A stretch of 64,000 nucleotides of DNA, from assembly GCA_026027325.1 (NCBI GenBank), contig JAMSLZ010000012.1:248001-312000 (forward strand). The letters run 5' to 3'. A model generated the notes under the pieces. That model made no database searches, was not told the DNA's origin, and saw only the letters and a list, made by a program, of their open reading frames with translations. The position numbers and the translations under genes were made by a program. Positions 35,641 through 48,847 of this stretch are shown here, one piece after another. Within the stretch, counting starts at the first letter, position 1. Each line of letters begins with the position of its first letter. Origin of the DNA: Actinomucor elegans (Eukaryota > Mucoromycota > Mucoromycetes > Mucorales > Mucoraceae).

Positions 35641-37777
35641 CTTTCTTTGTGATGTATGCTATGTACCTATCCTGACTTTTTAACTTCAAAGCCTTCATAG
35701 TATAGCCTTTTTGATGACGGCAGCTCTAAAATAAATTAAAAAATTATTATTAGTTTTTCATCAACTACTGTAGTGTAATATAATAGTGGGCTTAATTCCT
35801 CGATGATAAATGCTATTTTCATCGGCTGAGGCCGATAAGCATGATCTCATCGATCTTGTATCTCTGCTGCTTTTATCCAGATTTTTGAGTGTCAAAACAA
35901 TATTTAAATACAACAAATTTATAAAAAAAAAAAAAAAATGGTCGCGTAGTTTACCTATATACTGAAGAGTGGAAAAGCCATGCTGTATTTCCTTTAGTGC
36001 TATTAAGAACAAGCAGTTCAATTATGCTCTATTCTCTGTTTTACAATAACATGCCAGATTTAATATCAACAAAAATAGAAAACAATGCCATATATTTTGA
36101 ACTGTATACAAAACGTTGCATTAAAAGCACGCCCCCTAGAAAGCCTTTCATACCATCCAGTAAATAACGCAAAGGGCTATAACTACTTTATTATTTCGCC
36201 CACAACAAAGTTTGAATAAAGTTGTGTTCTTTGTATAACATGCATCTTCAACCCCTTCCCACTTCCTAATGGAATACCTTAATATTCATAATCCCGAGAA
36301 ATATGTTGAAATTAGATCATTTTTAATGATATTAAAATCATTGTATAGACATACTTTATAGTAGAAGGTTATTGTTCGCTTTTAGCGTTTTAATTGCTAA
36401 TAGAGTCAGAGTTAATAGATTTAACAGAGGCCCAACAACCAAATTAACTGCGATATACCTATTCAATTTTAACAAAGCTTAACAAACTTTTTAGGTTCAC
36501 AGCTCATTAGATAGGGACTACATCAAATGTATGTAATGTGTAATTAATGACTGGAGAGTGTGATATATTAATTGTACTGAAGTTTAACAAAGATTCTGAA
36601 GGATGCACCAGCTTATTCCGAATATGACGTAATGATTAAATATAGCATTTGAATGATATCAAGCAAAAAATGCACACATTTATATCAAGGTCCAAGTTAT
36701 ATAGAATAACCATTAACATGTAGTAAACTTGGCATTACAATCAATTGGCGGCTCTATTATGCCCAGTAGCTAATTTTTGAACAGATTCAACCCACCAGTG
36801 GTATCGCAGTTGCACTATTGTACCTGAATCGGTCGAGAGGCCAAGATATTCAAACAAGGAGTAACGTAAAGTAATCTAGTTTTAATTATGATAGTATCTT
36901 TAACTTTTGCTTTAAGACTAAAAACCTCAATTCCAAGGCATATACTCTAGCACAGGTCCAACAGAATAGAGTATATGCTATAGTAGTATATCATATATCT
37001 ATATTTGTTTGATATAAAATGCTTGAGGTATGGTTCCATTTCGAAAGAATACAAAAATGGCATCCATCAATAATAACGTTATGACTTAAAGAAAATATCA
37101 GACGTTCTGTACAACAGCAGGTATGCAATTAAACTGCACGTTACTTAATCTACCTTTTATGTACTTGTTATAGGCATAAGTTGATAAAGGTAGGCCGGAT
37201 TACATCAAGAGAGCTGGTGAACTTAAAAACGAGTTTATATTCTATCATAAACCCCCATCTTTTAATAAAAGGATTAAGCAAAACCTCGTTTCTTTTAATC
37301 TTAATTTAAAAAATCTATTATTCATCTATTATTACAGATGTACGTGCTAGTATGAACTTTTTGCAATCTTTATTTCTTTTATGGGGCGCGAAAGTGATAT
37401 TTACAAGACGCTTTTTCCAAGGCCCTAGTCTTTATATGTATGCGGGTATCTGAGCATATTTTGTTTTTTATATATAAAAAATACATCCAAATTACACCTA
37501 CAATGAGCTGTATCTCAAGAACATAAAATGCATGTCAAATATTGTCTACGCCATCCAGTTCTGTAAAACTTTAGTGATGTAGAATGCGTTTAATATCAAC
37601 CATTTATTTGCCATTGACATTTTTGATTCATGCTGTAATTTTTATTCCAGATAGTGGGTTTATTTTTAACTATCGCAGCTAAAAACTATGTAGAAGCATA
37701 CATATTGAGCAAGCATTGGACATTTAATAATTTATTTAGATCAAGCTTCTATTACAACCAGTAGATATTTAGTATCA
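35641..37777. other. AT-rich gene-poor region
   Basis: No coding segment recognised. Contains an A-run at 35924-35938. A block near 36575-36620 resembles one at 39385-39430, suggesting an old, diverged repeat. Confidence 0.45.
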
Positions 37778-38155
37778 TTAAACATTTTGAAATCTACAAC
37801 ATTCTACGGTTGCCTTATCAAAAAATGCAGCACAGCCTGAGTATGTCCATGTACCAGAAAATTTCCAATCTGCACCAAAACTATTACATGTGGCTTGACC
37901 ATCGACATGTGTGTCGACACAACTTGACCATCGGCATTCTTGGGTTGGAACCTGTTTGATTCCACAACATTCATATTGAGTTCCCATTAAACAGTCTCTA
38001 CCTCTTCCTGTTGCATATCCTCCATAGGGAAAACTGTGATAGCAAGCATAACCTTCGCCGTATGCTATACCATAGCATTTAGATGTCCATCTGCAGGTAG
38101 TTGCACAAACAATATACGCATTAACAGATAAAATTACTAATATTACAAACTTCAT
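37778..38155 (-). CDS. Small secreted cysteine-rich protein with two six-Cys repeats
   Basis: Single-exon 125-aa ORF. The signal peptide (MKFVILVILSVNAYIVCA) is followed by two homologous modules. Module 1 is C-x5-C-x10-C-x16-C-x7-CC and module 2 is C-x4-C-x10-C-x17-C-x10-CC; both start CRW[TS]S and end [YV]ECC. Twelve cysteines in a ~107-residue mature chain suggest six disulfides, three per module. Gly, Tyr and Trp are frequent. The gene is isolated in a gene-poor, AT-rich stretch, a setting in which fungal secreted proteins often lie. I do not recognise the family and assign no function; a cell-surface, carbohydrate-binding or host-interaction role would be speculation. Confidence 0.8.
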   Translation of the reverse strand: MKFVILVILSVNAYIVCATTCRWTSKCYGIAYGEGYACYHSFPYGGYATGRGRDCLMGTQYECCGIKQVPTQECRWSSCVDTHVDGQATCNSFGADWKFSGTWTYSGCAAFFDKATVECCRFQNV

Positions 38156-40838
38156 TTTTAACGATAATATAAAAGAAAAGTATAAGAAAAAACTCTTAAT
38201 GGATATATACCTTTCATTCTTGTTCTTTTATTCATATCTACAATATTCACTGTACATTGTGTTACAAGCCCTGAGACAGTGATCCCTAATGAATAAGTAG
38301 ATATTTAATTATACAGAAAGCAGAAAAGTATCAACCGCATGGTGGGGTCAAAGTACCTTAGAGCTTCATTTCCATTCTGTGCTAGGAAGCGATTGAGCAT
38401 TGCTGTCCCAGGTTACTGGTTGTTTAGATAATATGAAAAGCGCTAATCAGTCTTATTCATATGAACTTTAGACAAATGTTGCGTCTTATCAGCACTCAAT
38501 AAACAAAATAAGGTAAAGTTTCGATGTAACTGGACCGGTTTAATACAGTAACATTTTATACTAGTGAAAATAAGGATCAGACGATCGAGGCAGTGTAGAA
38601 TAACAAGTGAAAGATAAATAAGAAAGTGGTTAAATGCTAATACTTTACTGTAGGTAAAGAATCCAGAGTAAATCTAAAACTTGAAATATTTGGAATTCAA
38701 GACAATTCAGGATAAGTATCCCTGATTCGTAACTGAAACTATTGCCCAAAAAAGAATAGATGAAAAGTAACCGTTTCACGACGGTTAAAGGGTATTCCTT
38801 TCTACCAGTGGTAGATGCATTAGACATATCCTAGCAGAAAATGGTCCTATAAAATTCAGTAGTTCATTTTAAATGCGGAATACAATTCAGATACGACATA
38901 AACCGAGATTATTCGAGAGATATATTGCTTATTAGATTTAGGCTATATGAGTATGCAATGTTTGGATAGTTTAAATATAGGTACTGAATAAGACCATAGT
39001 AAATCTTGTGGCAAACCAACTAGAAATATTGATTTAATAATGTACAAGTTGATAGAATTGTGTTCAAAGCCCTTTTTCTTTAGCTATTGCTTATATAAAT
39101 ACGGTATTGATATGTATTTAGTTGAAACATTGTATATATCCTTTAACTGGACAATACGGATTACTTCTGTATAAATTGTATTTAAACTGTATAATATGAT
39201 TATTATAATATTGTAGAAAGCCTTTCAATTAGTAGACCCTATTACTACTGAGAGATGGGTTTAATATTGAAACTGGAAACGAGGAAATCAATCATGATCA
39301 TTTCTCCAGTTGAGTAAATCCAGTGGATCCATTCACCACAAAACGTATGCAATTTACATTTGGTAAAGAGTGAATATAATATATTACCTCTATTGAAGTC
39401 TAACAAAAGCTATGAAGGGTGTAACAGCTCAATTTTCATATAGAATACTCGTCGGATGTGACGTTTGGTCAGGGTTGGATGCGATTTTATAGGTTTATAT
39501 ATCCAGATCATATGGAATAGATGCAGATAGTAACTAAATAGTAAAATCTAATAAACTCATAGTAACTCAATCAAATAATGGTTCTATTAGTTCTAATGGT
39601 CCATCTTGGACATGTACCGGCCATCAATTTCATTGTTAAATCCGGATCAGTTGAAAAGCTTGGTATGTTCAAAATGAGTTGATTTCTAGAAATCATAAAG
39701 GAGCATCCAAAATGTGATCATTTTTAAACTCCATAGGCAATTATACCATATGTTCTGAGGTTATATATACGCGACATTTTAAGGCATGATTCGTAAATAA
39801 CCTAGATTTGCGACAATCACAAGTAATCGATTTCATTTTTTTTTTGGTATAAAGTTATGAATGCATTTCCGAATGTCCCAAAAATCAAAGAATCACATCA
39901 TCTTTATGCAATTGCATTTTACATAGACTTTATAAATGTATTTGTTATGTATTCATAGTATCGCGTATCTAAAAAAAAAAAAAAAGATTAAAATCTAATT
40001 AATCATTATGTGCAAATCTCTAGAGGATAGCGCCTCAAACTGATAGCTGGTTTGCATCAGAAGACTCTACCAACGTATGATAGACCTTATAAACACTCGA
40101 TATGCAAATAAAGTAAATTCCGATATATTGCTTCGATATGAGAATCCATTATTTACATATTAACAAAAAAATGAGTGCCATTGGGATCCTAGAAAAAGTG
40201 GTATTCTTGACAGCGGCTCTAATGGTACTAATTGCTCTGTTTATGGCAATCCTATAATTCGACGAGCTGAAGGAAATAAGAATTGATATTTACACAACTT
40301 ATGAAAATTAAACTAGACGCAAATACCATTAACACATTTTCAGGTTATTGCCTCTTCTTTGGTATTAAAAGAAAGATTGGAATCCGTACCATATTTTCGT
40401 TTTGAAAGTTGAAGAAATTCCATAGTATTAATATCATATTAGAAACATGATTTATAAAGCAACGTTGTTCACCATAGTTCAAAATGGAGTTTGGCATTTT
40501 TTCGTGCTGTATGAAAGTCGATAGGAACGGAATTAGCTTCTTGGTTAAACATAGAACATTTTATCAGATGCTTCACGAGGAGTCTTGTTATTCTGCGACG
40601 TTTCTAGTCACTAAGAATGATTCATCATTTGTTTTTGGTCCTTATAGCCCCCCCCCCCCCCCTCTAACAATACACACTAGTGCGCTTAATAAGAGAATGT
40701 CAAAGCCGACGGGACGAATATAATAATTTGATATTCGGAACAATCAAAGTATACAATAGTATGTGTTTCACGTCTTTCAATTACGCTGTTAAAAATAAAA
40801 CTTTCACGTTTCTGTCTTTAATAGGTTTAGCATTATTA
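38156..40838. other. 2.7-kb AT-rich gene-poor region
   Basis: No convincing genes. Contains A- and T-runs (39837-39846, 39971-39985) and a C-run (40650-40663). ORFs present lack motifs. The block at 39385-39430 resembles 36575-36620. Confidence 0.45.
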
Positions 40839-42894
40839 CTAGCTATTTACGATTAAATGAGGTCTTTCTTTCATGATTTTAAGTACAGCTTGACCAAAGA
40901 GTCCGTTTGCCCAAGCAAACCAACTTCTTGTGTATCCCTTGTTTTCATCTCCACCTGAGCTATCATGTACATTAACGGATTCATGTATTAATCCTCTTTC
41001 TGCTGCGAACTCTAGAATAATATTTAGCGCTTCATTGATTTCATGATCGTTATTTGATGTAAGTATCTAAGTTTTGGTTAGTTTGTTGATATGCAAGAGT
41101 AAGATGATGATTAACTTACCCGAACGATTTGTGACATTGGCCATGCATATCCCAAACCAATCTATTCATTAAACTTAACAAAATACTTCGTATGCATGCA
41201 GCAATGACTTACATGGGGCCCACCAATACCAGATCCACGAGATCCAAAGAAGAAGTAAGGATTGTCTGTGGACAAGACCAACTTGCGCGTGTTTTGATAA
41301 ATGGTATCGTTTTGATCTAGAAACCCAATCAAACTCAGTGATAATAGTGATGGTACATTTGCATCATCCATAATGAGAGATGATCCATAGCCATCTACTT
41401 CGTCTACAAATGTGTCAGCAGGCTGTTACCAAATCACTGTATGAATAAGACTTACAAGCAAAAACTTTTCCATACGTAGGATGATTTACCAAACCATGCT
41501 TGTAAATCGCATCACGTATACTTTTTGAGATGCGCAATGCCTCGTGCGCCAAGTTTTGGATCTGTGGGTCTTGATTTGCTCGAGATTGGGAGAGTAGTTG
41601 TGATATGTGATTTAATTCTACAGAGAGCATAGCATTGCCTGGTATAAAAAATGGAAATACAGTTGCATCATCAGAAGGTCGAAATAAGCTCTTCACCATG
41701 CCTGTATGCTTCACGGGTTGTCCACGACCTCCTAAGAACTGTGTCTCGGTAGGTCTGTCAGCTGTTTGAAAGAATTTGTACTTTACGTCAAGCACTTTCC
41801 CTATGTGTACGTAGCAACTGATTAATTTTCTCAGTTGCCTAATCTAGGTAATCATCATTACCTGTAGTTGTGTTAAAAGTAGGTTCTTGTTCCTGCTGGA
41901 TAGTGGTTAATATAGACTGTACGGCATTCACCCAAACTGTATTATTCACAAAAGAATCATCTCCGGTTTGAGTCCAATAGTTGTATGATAATCCCATGAA
42001 TGAAGCCAAAGAATCGATCTCCCATTTATTTTCAAACACTGTAAAGATGCATCAGAAAAGATTGCATTGATATAACAAAGGAAGCTTACCTCCATTCTTC
42101 AGTTTGACCTCTCTTCTCCCTAATGATGGTGTCAAAGGAGGATTTCGGATGTGTCTAGCTAATGCTTCCATGCTATTTGGCTCTTTAAACGCATTGGAAT
42201 AAGGATCCATATTAATAAACTGAGCCTGCATATAAATGGCTCCTAGGAACAATTGTTTTAGATTTACATCATGCTTGATATAATCTAAGTAGGGCATGAG
42301 TTGATATGCAGAGTCTCGAAGCCACATTGCGTTGATATCGCCAGTGATTACGTAGGATAGAGGATGGCAATCTTGCTCTGTCAAGGATAAGCAAGCAGTA
42401 CTGGCAATGGTTGTATCCAATGTGTTTGGAAAAGTGTTTGTGAATAATTGAGCCAAATCCAAGTTGGTCATCTATCACAATATCAGTATTTATTGTGCCA
42501 TGTCAAGTGCTTGTTATTACTTTTGATGTGATATTACTGATAACAGATTCTATGATTGAGCTTGTAAACTTTCTACAAGCAAGTGCAGGTCGTTGAAAAG
42601 GCAAATTCAACAGGCCACCACTACCTGGCTGATGAAATACTTTAGAAAATCTATAATAGGAGTATGGTCAATCGCCAAGCCTACACATATGTCTATAGAT
42701 ATTCACTCTGCATAGTCTGGACAGGATGATGACATTTTAAAAGATTCGGATATCGAATAGACTATAGCAACGGATGATGCAAAAGAAAAGAAAAAGAACG
42801 TAAATGCCAGGACAACGCTAATAAGATCCATGTAAGGGGATATATATCTCCGAAGAAAGTAGGGATTTTTCAACAGGAGACGATACGCAATCAT
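40839..42894 (-). CDS. Glycoside hydrolase family 125 exo-alpha-1,6-mannosidase, membrane-anchored
   Basis: Predicted 560 aa in eight exons: 42894-42707, 42650-42521, 42471-42090, 42038-41862, 41800-41456, 41403-41213, 41161-41120, 41066-40839. Residues ~23-48 form a single hydrophobic anchor (MDLISVVLAFTFFFFSFASS), so it is a type II membrane protein of the secretory path. The GH125 (former DUF1237) body shows YVITGDINAMWLRDSAYQ, QAQFINMDPYSNAFKEP, FMGLSYNYWTQTGD, RPSDDATVFPFFIP, FGSRGSGIGGPHIGLGYAWP and SSGGDENKGYTRSWFAWAN. The family hydrolyses alpha-1,6-mannosides without a metal ion, using an inverting mechanism. Likely roles are Golgi trimming of N-glycan or cell-wall mannan; that placement is inferred from the anchor. 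Confidence 0.93.
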
Positions 42895-43044
42895 ATTTAA
42901 GCGAAATGCATTACGCTACGGCAAATTATCTCTTTATCTTATAAATGACTATACTACAAGCATTCAGGTCATCCATCTACATGTCCAGAAAAAAGCAAAT
43001 ATTTTTTATTATTATTGAGAATGATCTAAGCTGACCACATCACT

Positions 43045-44542
43045 TTACACTGTCACTTTCCAGAAAACGACTTTACGTATTATCTTGCGTATCAGCTCCT
43101 GTAATATAGGCATGATGTATCCAATGATACTATACGCAATAGGTGATTTTCTTTTCCAGAGTATATAAAATGCGATCAATAAAATGGCCGAATTGGCTAA
43201 CAAATGTCGGATCAATATCTTGGTAATGCCAAGTGCACTCCATCGACGTAACTCGCGATCTCGGTCTTCTCGAGAGCGTCGAAGTCTGTCGATCTGTTCT
43301 GTTAATGCTGTCACTTCGGTTTGAAGCTTTTCTAATGCTCTATCTGCTTTTTTACTGTCTTTTCTTTTGTTACTGTTACGTTTAAGGCTGCTGGTGGATG
43401 TAGATGTGGATGAGAGTTGTGGGGAGAGTTGATGTGATTTCTTTTTATGTGTACTGAGGGGTGTTGGTAAGGAAGAATAAGGTGATTGTCTCGGTGATGA
43501 AAGAGTCAGGTTGGCTGTGGCTGCTGCTACTTCTCGATCAATGGTATCTGCTTCTGACAAATGGTCTTGCTGTTGTGGCTGTTGTTGTAAAAAGTCCATA
43601 GGATGAACATATGTCTTGTTGTTTTGCTTTTGCTGCTGTAACTGATTCAACACCCATTGCCCCGTCATTGCATTATGGCCAGGTGATGTGATAGGTGTGA
43701 GAGGGTAATCATTTGACGCTGTATTAATTGCATCTGAAAAGCTGTTATGACGGCTATCATAATGCTTATGGTCTAGTAATGGATGACGAGGCGTTAGATG
43801 AAAAGAAGACACAGTAGTTGAAGCTGGAGGAGAGTTCAAGATATCTTCACGCATTAGTTGATCAGCACCGATATTATTCAAGAAATGTTCTTGCAATTCA
43901 AACTCTGTAGTATCGTCATAGGCATCTTGAAACAAATCTAATTGGATAATGGTTAAACCCGGTTGTAATAGTTCATTTATCAATGCTTACCATCATCTTC
44001 TTGATGATGCTCTTCTTCATTGTGAAGGTTTAAATCAGATATATCATCATACTGTAAGCTACTTAAGGCTTTTTTGATATTGGGTACGAGTTCATGGCGA
44101 GGGTACCGGTGCACAAGCTATATACAATGAGAAAAGCTATCAACATTTTGAAAAAAAAAAAGCAAAGGCGGGGAAGGTATAATCTGTATTACGTTACCTC
44201 CGTTAATAGTTGAATTAAGGATTCAACATAGAGCTTTTGTGCTTCAACTGGGCTCATACCTTTCATACGACTCCATGTCTTCCTACAATTATATATAAAC
44301 ATTAGCATCTCAGTATAGATAATATATATGTGTAGTATATACCATTTAGCATAATCCACTATTTGTCTTGAAGAAGGTCTTGGGATATTTACATCACCTT
44401 CTGTGGCTTGTTTATACAGTCCGTAAAATTGAAGTTTGTCTGCGGCAACTGGCTGAAAAGTACTAGTTTGTGGAATAGCACGTACAATAGCCAAAGCACG
44501 AGCGAATCTCATTGGAATTGTGTAAGAAGAATTGCTGGCCAT
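43045..44542 (-). CDS. Acyl-CoA-binding domain protein, tail-anchored (ACBD4/5-like)
   Basis: Predicted 434 aa; exons 44542-44343, 44282-44198, 44117-43991, 43937-43045. The N-terminal ~95 residues are an ACB domain: RFARALAIVRAIPQ, then KLQFYGLYKQATEGD with the YKQAT acyl-CoA motif, RPSSRQIVDYAKWKTWSRMKG and AQKLYVESLIQLLTE. The middle is low-complexity, His/Gln/Ser-rich. A coiled coil (ALEKLQTEVTALTEQIDRLRRS) precedes two C-terminal hydrophobic stretches (ILIRHLLANSAILLIAFYIL and AYSIIGYIMPIL) and a basic tail. The layout is that of ACBD5-type proteins, which bind very-long-chain acyl-CoA at peroxisomes and tether them to the endoplasmic reticulum; the same location is inferred here. It lies 150 bp downstream of the GH125 gene's start, same strand. 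Confidence 0.9.
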
Positions 44543-45079
44543 GCTCTAAAAAGTAAACTAAAAGAATAGGAGAAGGGGGACAAAGAAGAAGAGGGAAAAA
44601 AGGGACGCTTTAGGAGCTTTTTTTTTAATATACTAGGAGGGAATATAAGATATAAAAGATGAGTAAGAAATTATAGCTACTTTGGAACCCAATGAGAAAG
44701 TAAAATGTTTGTTTCAGTCACAAGGTTTGTTTGTTGAAGGTGACACGGCCATCCTACCCCACACTACAGTAAACCTTTGACATTTAGAGCGGAAAATAAT
44801 AAATGGCTATTCAAGATTGGCCATCGGAAAACGAAACAGTAAGCTTTTTTTTGTTGTTGTTGTTGCGTTGCTGCTACTGCACTGATGATCATTGTTTAAA
44901 TGTAACAAACTAAAGTATACCTTACATGGAGGCGCAGTCACCGCTGCGGCTTTACTATTGTGCTGTAGAGACATTTGTCTTCAGCGATTGATCTGTACTG
45001 ATTTAGTGATATATATCAACAGAATACCATATCATGATTCAGCTGTACATTTTATACAATGAAAAGGTATTTTGGTTTA
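44543..45079. other. Intergenic between ACB protein and HAS1
   Basis: Promoter of the ACB gene and 3' flank of HAS1. Includes a T-rich run followed by TTG repeats (44845-44867). No other feature seen. Confidence 0.4.
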
Positions 45080-46790
45080 TTATTTCTTCTTATTAAACTT
45101 CTTATTATTAGGCTTAGTCTTCTTTTGTTGTGGTTTGCTGTCATTAGCAGCAGTTTCATCCTCCTTGTCTTCTGTCTCTTTCTTTGCTTGTTTGATAGTG
45201 CCCAAATTCACCTTGGGTGGCGAAGCAAACCCAAAGGCTTTAGCTACTTTGGCAAGATCCAAGGCATTTACATCAAAGATCTTTTTCAAACTGAACGATG
45301 AATATGCTTGGAGGTAAGAGCGATAACCGTCCTTTGCTGATTGATTCAAATAGTAGTTTTTATCAATCAACTTTTCCAATTGTCCTTGTACGTTGGCAAT
45401 CTTGTTGACTGGGAATTGATATTCATTCAATGGCACCTTGGCGTGTTTCAAGTATCTCAAAAATCCAAGTTCACTTGGTAATAAGAACAACAGGGATTTA
45501 CCTTGTCCACCAGCACGAGCAGTACGACCGACACGATGGATATAATCACGAGGATCATCTGGTGGATCAAATTGAACAATCCAGTCTACTGCGGGAATAT
45601 CCAATCCTCTAGCTGCTACATCTGTACATAACAAGATACCTCTTTCCGCATTACAGTATTCAAAAAAGGTATTCGTACGCTTTTGTTGCTTTTGCTTACC
45701 CTAATCACAAAAAATATAAGTATAAACCCAAAGTTATATACTATACATCATCCACTTACATGAAGAGCCAAGACAGGTACATCGATATAATTCAATAGCT
45801 CTGCATGATACTTGACTGAATTACAACTGGAAAAGAAGACAATGACCTTCTTCTTGATATTCTTTCTCAAGAATGTAAACAACAACAGGAATCGACGATC
45901 AGAATCGCACACAACATAACCTTGTTCTAATCCATCAGCTGTCGAAGTGTCTCGATTTTCATGTACATTGATATATAGTGGGCCCTTTTTAAGCGAGATA
46001 CGTGCTAAATCAGCCACTTTGGTTGTTTGTGTAGCTGAGAATAGCATCGTTTGTCTCTCTGATGGCAAGATCTTTACAATTTGTCTCATTTCGTCTTCAA
46101 AACCAATTTCCAAGATACGATCAGCTTCATCCACAATCAAAGCCTTCAAGTTCTTGTACACAAAACCACGGGTATTCTGTATAATTTATAAGTACAACCA
46201 CTACCTACATTGATGACATCTTGCTTTACCTGTAAATGATCCAACAGTCTACCAGGAGTGGCTACGATCAAATTCACACCTTTGACCAGCTTGTCAGCTT
46301 CTGCTTTACGATTGGCACCACCAATCACAATACCAAACGTCAACTGATGGTACTTGAGCAACTCTTTTGCTACGCCAAAGATTTGTAAAGCCAATTCTCT
46401 TGTAGGAGAAACAATGATAGCACCTGTACCATTTCTAGGCTTAAATTTGAGACGATATAACATTTCTACAGCAGGAATCAAGAAGGCAAGTGTTTTTCCT
46501 GAGCCAGTTTTGGCAGCACCAAGTACATCACGACCAGCCATAAGAGGTGGGATGGTACGAGCTTGTACTTCGGTCATTTTGGTGAATCCCAATTCGTTGA
46601 TGGCATTCTTTGTACGTTCACAACAATCCAAAGAACTGAAATCGTAACTGACATGTGCAGTAGCGTCTTGCTGTTGATCTTGCTGACCAAACTCGATCTC
46701 TTTTTGATCTTCCTTTGACTCGCCTTGTTTTTGCTTCTTTGCTGATACTGAACGATCGGAAGCTAATTGTCTCTTTCTAGGTTCTGTCAT
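45080..46790 (-). CDS. HAS1: DEAD-box ATP-dependent RNA helicase Has1 (DDX18)
   Basis: Nucleolar helicase needed for 40S and 60S ribosome assembly. Predicted 532 aa in three exons: 46790-46230, 46176-45760, 45700-45080. All core motifs are present: the Q-motif region ([15 protein letters not shown]), AAKTGSGKT (I), PTRELA (Ia), TPGRLLDHL (Ib), [12 protein letters not shown] (II), SATQT (III), [14 protein letters not shown] (IV), [10 protein letters not shown] (V) and [10 protein letters not shown] (VI). The C-terminal DUF4217 part ([19 protein letters not shown] followed by PPKVNLG) is diagnostic of Has1, and the Lys-rich tail is typical. The Met at 46790 begins the normal hydrophilic N-terminus; an in-frame Met six codons upstream is also possible. 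Confidence 0.97.
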
Positions 46791-47709
46791 GATTTTCAAA
46801 ATGAACAAGATCGATTAAGTTGGTTTCTTTCGAGAACCTTTTTTTTTTTTTTTTTATGAAAAAAATGTGACTCGCATATATATGGTACAGGCACCACCAC
46901 CAGTATAGTTTCTCCGAAGCTTCAGCAAATCCCATTTTAATAAAGGTTTCATGTGCAACAGCTCATTATGAGTATGAATTACTTGTTAGATGCAACATTA
47001 ATGGGAAACAATTAAGAGTTTTATAAATTGTAGACGCTAGTGTACATGAAACGTATGTATTTTACAGCTAATGCTTAAAATGTATTATACGCTTTGTGCT
47101 TTAGTCAATTAATGGTCTTAGTGGATGCAATGCTTCTTTTTAAACAGGTTCAAATCTTTAAACGTGATATTAAATTGAAATCCTTCAAGAAATAGAAACA
47201 AAGGAAATAGAGTAATTCTATATATATATATATATATAAATCAAAGATATAAAGCTTTGGCCAATTTTTTTTAGTGCATGAAAAGGAAATTGTCTATTAA
47301 ATAAATACTGCTGATTCAGCATATAAGAACGTATGCAAAGGCGGGTTTTTTTTTAATACAATAATCGAGTTACGGCCATATTTCTAAAAGATTCTTCAAA
47401 TAATCTTTTATCGTTGATATCTCAATGGATAAAGTGGGTTATCTAATTCATTTTATTCCATCCAATGCCCCTTTGAACTCTCTACAATGGTCGTAAATGC
47501 ATAGCTTGTGTATGGGTATTTGTTTTGTCATTTAAAATTTTGGTCTATTTTTTTTTTTTTTTTTTTTTTTTTGCGCTCAGAACGCCGCCGCCTTGATTAT
47601 TAAATCATCGAAATCCAATCAAATGCTATAGTCCATATCCAAATGATTCTCGGCAGCAAGTGCATGTTTGTTTGACAAAAAGATAGAGCATCAAGCACAA
47701 AATATTTAT
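46791..47709. other. Intergenic, no gene seen
   Basis: HAS1 promoter and 3' flank of the following minus-strand gene. T-run at 46840-46855, TA microsatellite at 47220-47238, T-run of about 24 at 47549-47572. Confidence 0.45.
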
Positions 47710-48847
47710 TTACAAAGACTGCTCTTTAGGTTTATGGGCTGAAATAAAAGAATTAGGCTTTCGAACTACAGAAGCGCGCGGTGTCGCTTTAGGACGAACA
47801 GGAAATGATTTCTTGGGGTTCTTCAAGTCCAGTAGCAATATACCAGAAGGCGACATGCTTGTAATCTCTTCTTTGACATTCTTTTGTTCTTTCTGTTGCT
47901 GTGTGGAGCGTTGCAATTTGGCTCGTAATGCTTCCATGACTTTATCATGGTCCAATGGCAATTCTTCTTTTACAGCTGCTTCAAGTCTTTCTTCTTCAGT
48001 TTTACTAGTATTGCCATCACTATTTTGTCCGCTCGGCTGCTGAGCTTGAGACCGATTCTTTTTTGAAAGTGCTTTGATGGAGGGTTTTCGGGTAGATCGC
48101 GTGCGAGATAATGTTCTTTTGCAAGAACCTCTTTCGCGTACTTGCAAGTTAGGAACAGCAGGCGGTGGTGGTGGTGGGGACATAATCATTGGCGTCGATT
48201 CATTTGTTTTATCTTTTGTATCGTTTGTGTTGATTTTCTCTACCATACGTGGCGGCGGATTGTTGGGCTCTGGTGAAGAAGGCGCAGATAGATTTAAATC
48301 AGCAAAAGGTACTTCAAATAAGGTATAGGGCGATAAAGGCTGTAGATGAGACGGGGAAGGTGGGGTATTGTTCAAGAAAGACGGTGATAGTAGGTCGTTG
48401 CTATTGACTTGAGAAAGCCAATCATTGGAAGGTAAACCTGGTGATGAATAAGTAACAGTAGTAGCGGTATATTACAAAATCTTTACCTAATGAAGCATCA
48501 TCCAGAATGGCGGATGACCGACGGTTCTGGTCCAGCTGTAAATCAATGAATTTAGAGTGTAATCTTGCTTCTTCCGCTCTTCTTATTTCTTCTGCACCTC
48601 TTCTCTGTTATATAATTGTTAGTCTTTTTTTTTTGTTTTGTTTATATAATAATCAGCTTTTTTCTTTTACTTTATCCTCCTCTGTTTTAGCTGCTAGTAT
48701 ATGTTTCAACAAATCTGTATCATTCTTGTAAACATCCAGTATTTCTCCCACACTGATATCAGAAAGCGATAGTTTCTCGTAAATCGACATTAAATCGTTG
48801 CTATTATCTTGGCTTAAATTACTGTTGCTCGTATTATTATGAAACAT
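47710..48847 (-). CDS. Hypothetical, mostly disordered protein
   Basis: Predicted 340 aa from three exons: 48847-48671, 48604-48487, 48437-47710, with good splice sites and phase. The N-terminus is Asn/Ser-rich, then helical (SIYEKLSLSDISVGEILDVY, RRGAEEIRRAEEARLHSKF). The middle is Pro/Ser-rich with a poly-Pro tract (MSPPPPPPAVPNL) and a basic patch (KRTLSRTRSTRKPSIKALSKK). Near the end lie an acidic-basic helix (KVMEALRAKLQRSTQQQKEQ) and a conserved-looking GILLLDLKNPKKSFPVRP. No family recognised; the layout suggests an adaptor or cytoskeleton-associated protein, which is speculation. Its start codon is 168 bp from that of the divergent MCM-binding protein gene. Confidence 0.75.

Noticed and set aside
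35790..35860. C/D-box snoRNA-like words (GATGATAA ... CTGA)
   Set aside because: The boxes are only about 25 bases apart and no terminal stem is present.
45059..45317. Plus-strand hydrophobic ORFs of about 80 codons
   Set aside because: They lie opposite the Lys-rich C-terminal codons of HAS1 and are read from their complement.
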